NCBI GenBank assembly: GCA_000987045.1
Contig: LAKY01000039.1
Span: forward strand, 1 to 64,000
Direction: 5' to 3'
DNA from: Clostridiales bacterium PH28_bin88
Lineage (GTDB): Bacteria > Bacillota > PH28-bin88
DNA length: 64,000 nucleotides
Shown here: positions 59,984 through 64,000 of the stretch, in pieces
How the letters are laid out: every line of letters begins with the position of its first letter
How positions within the stretch are numbered: position 1 is the first letter of the stretch
The notes under the pieces: model-generated
Told to the model about the DNA's origin: nothing
The model's input: only the letters and a program-made list of their open reading frames with translations
Databases searched by the model: none
Made by a program: the position numbers and the translations under genes

Positions 59984-61714
59984 TTGGTGATTAAGTTATT
60001 CAGGTACCTGAAACCATTTGCGCTCGCTGTGGCCGGTGTGTTTGTCCTCGTGTTCTTTCAATCCCTCGCCGAACTGTACCTGCCGACCTTGATGGCGGAC
60101 ATTGTTGACATCGGTATCATCAAAGGTGATATCCCGTACATTCTAAAGGTTGGCGGATTGATGCTGCTGATCGCCGGGGGCAGCGCGTTCTGTGCGGTCT
60201 TGGCGAGCTACCTGTCGTCACGCACCGCGGCAGGGTTTGGTCGAAACCTTCGCAGTAGAGTTTTCGCGCGGGTTGAGAGCTACTCGCTGGGCGAATTTGA
60301 CAAAATCGGCACAGCCACGCTGATTACCAGAACGACCAACGACATTACACAGGTGCAAAACGTACTGATGATGATGCTGGGCATCACGGTCAGAGCACCG
60401 ATGATGGCGATCGGTGGTATTGTCATGGCGGTCTCCAAGGATGCGACGCTGTCGCTGCTACTTGTGGCCGTGGTCCCGCTCGTCGCCACTGTCTTCTCCC
60501 TCATCGCCATGAAGGGCGTGCCGTTATTCAGGGCGATGCAGGAAAAACTGGACAAACTGAACCTTGTGGTGCGGGAAAACCTGACCGGCATTCGCGTCAT
60601 CCGCGCCTTTGACCGCATCGATTACGAAAAGCAGCGGTTTCAGGAGGCAAATAGTGACCTGACCAGCACGGCCATCAGGGTCAATCAGATCATGGCTCTC
60701 TTGATGCCCGTCCTGATGCTGGTGATGAACCTCACCTCCATCGCCATTGTCTGGTTCGGCGGGATCCGGATCGACGGAGGGCATATGCAGGTTGGCGATA
60801 TGATGGCGTTTCTCCAGTATGCCATGCAGATCATGTTCTCACTGGTAATGCTCTCCATGATGTTCGTCATGATCCCCCGCGCCCAAGCTTCAGCCGTGCG
60901 CATCAATGAAGTGCTGGATACGGTGCCGGAGATCAATGACCCCCCAGAGGAGAAGCCTGCCGGCAGCCGGCGAGGCTGTGTGGAGTTCCGGGATGTCACC
61001 TTTAGCTACCCCGGGGCGGAACAGCCCGCGCTCAGCCACATTTCGTTCCAGGCAAACCCCGGCCAGATTACGGCGATTATCGGCGGTACCGGCTCCGGCA
61101 AGTCGACGCTGGTCAGCCTGATTCCCCGCTTCTACGATGTAGACAGCGGCAGGGTACTGGTCGACGGTGTCGATGTCCGGGAGATGACGCAGGCGAGCCT
61201 GCGGGCCAAAATCGGTTTCGTACCGCAACAGGCTGTCCTCTTCACCGGCACCATTGCCGGCAACATCCGCTACGGCAAGGAGACAGCCACGGATGAAGAG
61301 GTAAAGCGTGCTGCCGAAACCGCCCAGGCGATGGAGTTCATCACCGGCATGAAAGGTGGTTTCGATGCGGAGATTTCGCAGGGCGGCACCAACCTGTCGG
61401 GTGGACAGAAGCAGCGGCTTTCCATCGCGCGTGCACTGGTGAGAAGGCCCGAGGTCTACGTGTTGGACGACAGCTTCTCGGCCCTGGACTTCAAGACCGA
61501 CGCCAGGCTGCGTGCAGCGCTCAGGAAAGAGATGGCCGGCACCGCTGTGCTGATTGTGGCGCAGCGCGTCAGCACCGTGATGGACGCCGATCAGATCATC
61601 GTGCTGGATAACGGACGGATTGCCGGGATCGGCAAGCATCAGGAACTTTTAAAAACCTGTGCGGTCTATCGTGAGATTGTTTCTTCACAGCTGTCTGAGG
61701 AGGAACTGGCATGA
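59984..61714 (+). CDS. ABC multidrug exporter half, degenerate-site subunit
   Basis: 576 residues (TTG 59984 or GTG 59987 after GGAG). Six membrane helices fill residues 1-310, then the ATPase: Walker A IGGTGSGKST, signature NLSGGQKQRLSIARAL and Walker B VYVLDDSFSALD. The catalytic Glu after Walker B is Asp, as in the degenerate site of heterodimeric exporters. It pairs with the next gene (ATGA overlap), and the pair resembles YheI/YheH or LmrCD. Confidence 0.9.
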   Translation: MVIKLFRYLKPFALAVAGVFVLVFFQSLAELYLPTLMADIVDIGIIKGDIPYILKVGGLMLLIAGGSAFCAVLASYLSSRTAAGFGRNLRSRVFARVESYSLGEFDKIGTATLITRTTNDITQVQNVLMMMLGITVRAPMMAIGGIVMAVSKDATLSLLLVAVVPLVATVFSLIAMKGVPLFRAMQEKLDKLNLVVRENLTGIRVIRAFDRIDYEKQRFQEANSDLTSTAIRVNQIMALLMPVLMLVMNLTSIAIVWFGGIRIDGGHMQVGDMMAFLQYAMQIMFSLVMLSMMFVMIPRAQASAVRINEVLDTVPEINDPPEEKPAGSRRGCVEFRDVTFSYPGAEQPALSHISFQANPGQITAIIGGTGSGKSTLVSLIPRFYDVDSGRVLVDGVDVREMTQASLRAKIGFVPQQAVLFTGTIAGNIRYGKETATDEEVKRAAETAQAMEFITGMKGGFDAEISQGGTNLSGGQKQRLSIARALVRRPEVYVLDDSFSALDFKTDARLRAALRKEMAGTAVLIVAQRVSTVMDADQIIVLDNGRIAGIGKHQELLKTCAVYREIVSSQLSEEELA

Positions 61715-63609
61715 GCAACCAACGCAGAGAGCATCGACCCGGCATGGGACCCGGCATGGGACCTGGCATTGGACCAGGCAGAGGCCCGATGGGGATGGGG
61801 ATGCCGGCCCAGAAAGCCAAGGATTTCAAAGGCACGCTGAAACGGCTGATGGGCTATTTACGGCCGCGTAAGCTTCAACTGCTTACCATCCTCATCACGG
61901 CCATTCTCAGCACGGTCTTCAGCATTGTCAGCCCAAAGATCCTTGGCAAGGCGACCACAAAGCTGTTCGAAGGCTTCATGCAAAAAATGGCGCAGGTACC
62001 CGGGGCCGGGGTAGATTTCAATTACATCGGGCGAATTATGCTCCTCCTGGCCGGGCTCTACATCACCAGCGCGATTTTTGGCTATATCCAGCAGTTCATC
62101 ATGGCGGGGGTGGCGCAGAAGACCATCTTTGACATGCGCAAGGATATCAATGAGAAGCTGTCCCGTCTTCCCCTGAAGTTCTTCGATTCCCGTACCCACG
62201 GCGAGATCCTGAGCCGGGTGACCAACGACATTGATAACATCAGCACCACGCTGCAGCAGAGTATCACGCAGCTGATCACCTCGCTGGTCACCATTGCCGG
62301 CGTTCTCATCATGATGCTGACGATCAGCCCGGTGATGACCCTGATCGCCGTTGTCACCCTGCCCCTTTCGTTTATCGTGACGATGAACATTGCCAAACGC
62401 TCGCAGAAACAGTTTGCGGCCCAGCAGAAGACGCTCGGTGAACTGAACGGCCACGTGGAGGAGATGTACACCGGCCACAAGATCGTGAAGGCCTTCGGAC
62501 ACGAGGAGAAGTCCATCGCCAGGTTTAACGCGATTAACGAACGGCTCTACGATGCGGGCTGGAAGGCGCAGTTCATCTCCCACATGATCTTTCCGCTGAT
62601 AAACTTTGTGAACAACATCGGTTATGTGCTTGTCAGCGTGGTTGGCGGTATACTGGTCATGAAAAAGACCATCGAGATCGGTGATATTCAGGCGTTCATT
62701 CAGTATTCCCGGCAATTCTCGCAGCCCATTACTCAGACTGCGAATATCGCCAATATCATCCAGTCCACCATCGCGTCGGCCGAACGTGTCTTTGAACTCC
62801 TCGACGAACCCGAAGAAACCCCTGACAGCCCTGACGCGAAGGTAATCGAGCTCCCGAAGGGCGAGGTCAAATTCGAACACGTCAAGTTCGGCTACAAAGA
62901 GGACTTTACCCTGATGGAAGACATGAATATCGACGTCAAACAGGGGCAGACCATCGCCATCGTCGGCCCAACCGGCGCCGGCAAAACCACCCTGGTCAAC
63001 CTCCTGATGCGGTTCTACGAGATAGGCGACGGCAGGATCACGGTGGACGGCGTTGATATCAGGGACCTGAAGCGAGGGGATTTGCACCGGATGTTCGGTA
63101 TGGTGCTGCAGGACACATGGCTCTTTAACGGCACGATCCGGGACAACATCGCCTACGGCCGTGAGGGGTCTACCGGCGAGGAGATTGTCCGGGCGGCTAA
63201 AGCGGCTCATGCCGACCACTTCATCCGGACCCTGCCCGACGGTTACAACACAATCCTCAACGAGGAAGCCTCCAATATCTCCCAGGGCCAAAGGCAGCTT
63301 CTCACCATCGCCCGCGCGATCCTCGCCGACCCTGCCGTCCTCATTCTTGACGAAGCTACCAGCAGCGTCGATACAAGGACCGAGGTACAAATTCAGAAGG
63401 CGATGGCCGCGCTGATGAAAGGTCGAACGAGCTTTGTCATTGCCCACAGACTGTCCACCATTCGTGACGCGGATTTGATCCTGGTCATGGATCACGGCCG
63501 TGTAATCGAACAGGGCAACCATCACGAGCTTCTCGCGAAGGGTGGCTTCTACGCTGACCTTTACAACAGCCAGTTTTCGGGTGCAAACCTCGAAAACAAA
63601 GCTGTGTAA
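61711..63609 (+). CDS. ABC multidrug exporter half, catalytic-site subunit
   Basis: 632 residues. The first 28 residues are a low-complexity lead (GMGPGMGPGIGPGRGPMG). Six membrane helices (about 45-360), Walker A GPTGAGKTT, Walker B VLILDEATSSVD with the catalytic Glu present. Its signature is altered (NISQGQRQL instead of LSGGQ), which, with the Asp in the partner, makes one degenerate and one active ATP site. Together they form a heterodimeric exporter under MarR control. Confidence 0.9.
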   Translation: MSNQRREHRPGMGPGMGPGIGPGRGPMGMGMPAQKAKDFKGTLKRLMGYLRPRKLQLLTILITAILSTVFSIVSPKILGKATTKLFEGFMQKMAQVPGAGVDFNYIGRIMLLLAGLYITSAIFGYIQQFIMAGVAQKTIFDMRKDINEKLSRLPLKFFDSRTHGEILSRVTNDIDNISTTLQQSITQLITSLVTIAGVLIMMLTISPVMTLIAVVTLPLSFIVTMNIAKRSQKQFAAQQKTLGELNGHVEEMYTGHKIVKAFGHEEKSIARFNAINERLYDAGWKAQFISHMIFPLINFVNNIGYVLVSVVGGILVMKKTIEIGDIQAFIQYSRQFSQPITQTANIANIIQSTIASAERVFELLDEPEETPDSPDAKVIELPKGEVKFEHVKFGYKEDFTLMEDMNIDVKQGQTIAIVGPTGAGKTTLVNLLMRFYEIGDGRITVDGVDIRDLKRGDLHRMFGMVLQDTWLFNGTIRDNIAYGREGSTGEEIVRAAKAAHADHFIRTLPDGYNTILNEEASNISQGQRQLLTIARAILADPAVLILDEATSSVDTRTEVQIQKAMAALMKGRTSFVIAHRLSTIRDADLILVMDHGRVIEQGNHHELLAKGGFYADLYNSQFSGANLENKAV

Positions 63610-63651
63610 GAGGGTGCCAAATGTAGGGCCTATAATTTATTGATTACTATT

Positions 63652-64000
63652 ATGGGAACCCCCGGGGCCGCTGACAGTTCCCGGCGGCAGGTTTTCGATC
63701 ACGGCGTCACCATTGGTTCGGTTAAAATCAGGATGTGGAAGAACCGCCGTTTAAAAAGATTCATCTCTTTGCTTAGAAGGAGAAAGCTGGGAAAGAGCGA
63801 AGACATTAAGCGACAAGACTTGGCAACTCTATATAAAGGTAGGTTAAAAGCTGACATGGCTATCATCGAGCATTTCGAAAAGAAATTTAAACACAGACAA
63901 TCCTCTTACATGATGGTTTGTGTACTAGCCATGCTCGATCTATCTTTGAAGTCCGATACAGTGAAGCTTGATGAAGCGGTACAGTATTTCAGAGAGTTTT
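63652..64000 (+). CDS. Partial unknown ORF running off the window
   Basis: An open frame from ATG 63652 (or ATG 63733) to the end of the window reads WKNRRLKRFISLLRRRKLGK and KADMAIIEHFEKKFKHRQSS, a basic helical protein. No clear ribosome site is present at either start. A TATAAT box lies at 63631. I do not recognise the family. Confidence 0.45.
   Translation, partial: MGTPGAADSSRRQVFDHGVTIGSVKIRMWKNRRLKRFISLLRRRKLGKSEDIKRQDLATLYKGRLKADMAIIEHFEKKFKHRQSSYMMVCVLAMLDLSLKSDTVKLDEAVQYFREF

Noticed and set aside
61858-63525. 555-codon open frame opposite the second ABC exporter gene
   Set aside because: It mirrors the codon pattern of the exporter. The plus-strand protein has all ABC motifs in order.

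Overview
The window looks like a chromosomal segment of an anaerobic, spore-former-type Firmicute (Clostridia, Peptococcaceae or a relative such as the Desulfotomaculum/Pelotomaculum group). Pointers are strong GGAGG ribosome sites, frequent TTG/GTG starts, a leucine T-box, DUF421/DUF4363 and DUF2680 proteins, the Glu form of MetA, and a Tat-exported molybdoenzyme with ferredoxin-like and NrfD partners. The genus is inference only.

Bases 1-15,000 form an accessory region full of wreckage. It opens with the last 60 nt of a group II intron interrupting a gene next to an ASCH-domain gene. Then come RhuM, two copies of the same chimeric toxin-antitoxin relic, an IS3 remnant, a broken DUF89 copy and traces of IS21 and IS200/IS605. 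Two loci pair a membrane-anchored GAF-type protein with tiny downstream proteins (4735-6143 and 12460-13371). They flank a decayed type III Wadjet locus (6744-10417) and an intact DUF4258/zinc-finger-HTH toxin-antitoxin pair. A complete DUF89 gene, a LuxR relic and a Phd-Uma2 fusion gene follow.

From 16,009 to 24,257 lies a complete, GC-rich type III Wadjet operon (jetABCD) with start/stop overlaps or very short gaps. From 24,636 to 33,589 is a respiratory module: a PhnD-like lipoprotein, a NarX-type kinase and a NarL-type regulator, then after a terminator and a structured leader an Fe-S subunit, an NrfD membrane subunit, a DMSO-reductase-family catalytic subunit and a TorD-like chaperone. 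The simplest reading is ligand sensing that switches on an anaerobic reductase of unknown substrate.

From 33,600 to 46,602 are DUF421/DUF4363, an MFS exporter, a DUF2680 secreted protein, an OmpR/WalK-type two-component pair, and a MacA-MacB-MacB operon that ends with its own NtrB/NtrC-type pair. A sigma-54 promoter (TGGCAC-N5-TTGC) and two identical 16-bp palindromes sit upstream of the MacA-like gene, which suggests the operon's own sigma-54 activator controls it.

From 46,600 to 64,000 short relics (subtilase, MarR, MFS half, slipin, FAD oxidoreductase, hopene cyclase) alternate with intact housekeeping genes: class II aldolase, homoserine O-acetyltransferase, a lipoprotein, a large secreted beta-propeller protein, T-box-controlled leuA, a histidine phosphatase, LysM, and a MarR-controlled heterodimeric ABC exporter with tandem operators. 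No rRNA, tRNA or CRISPR array was seen.
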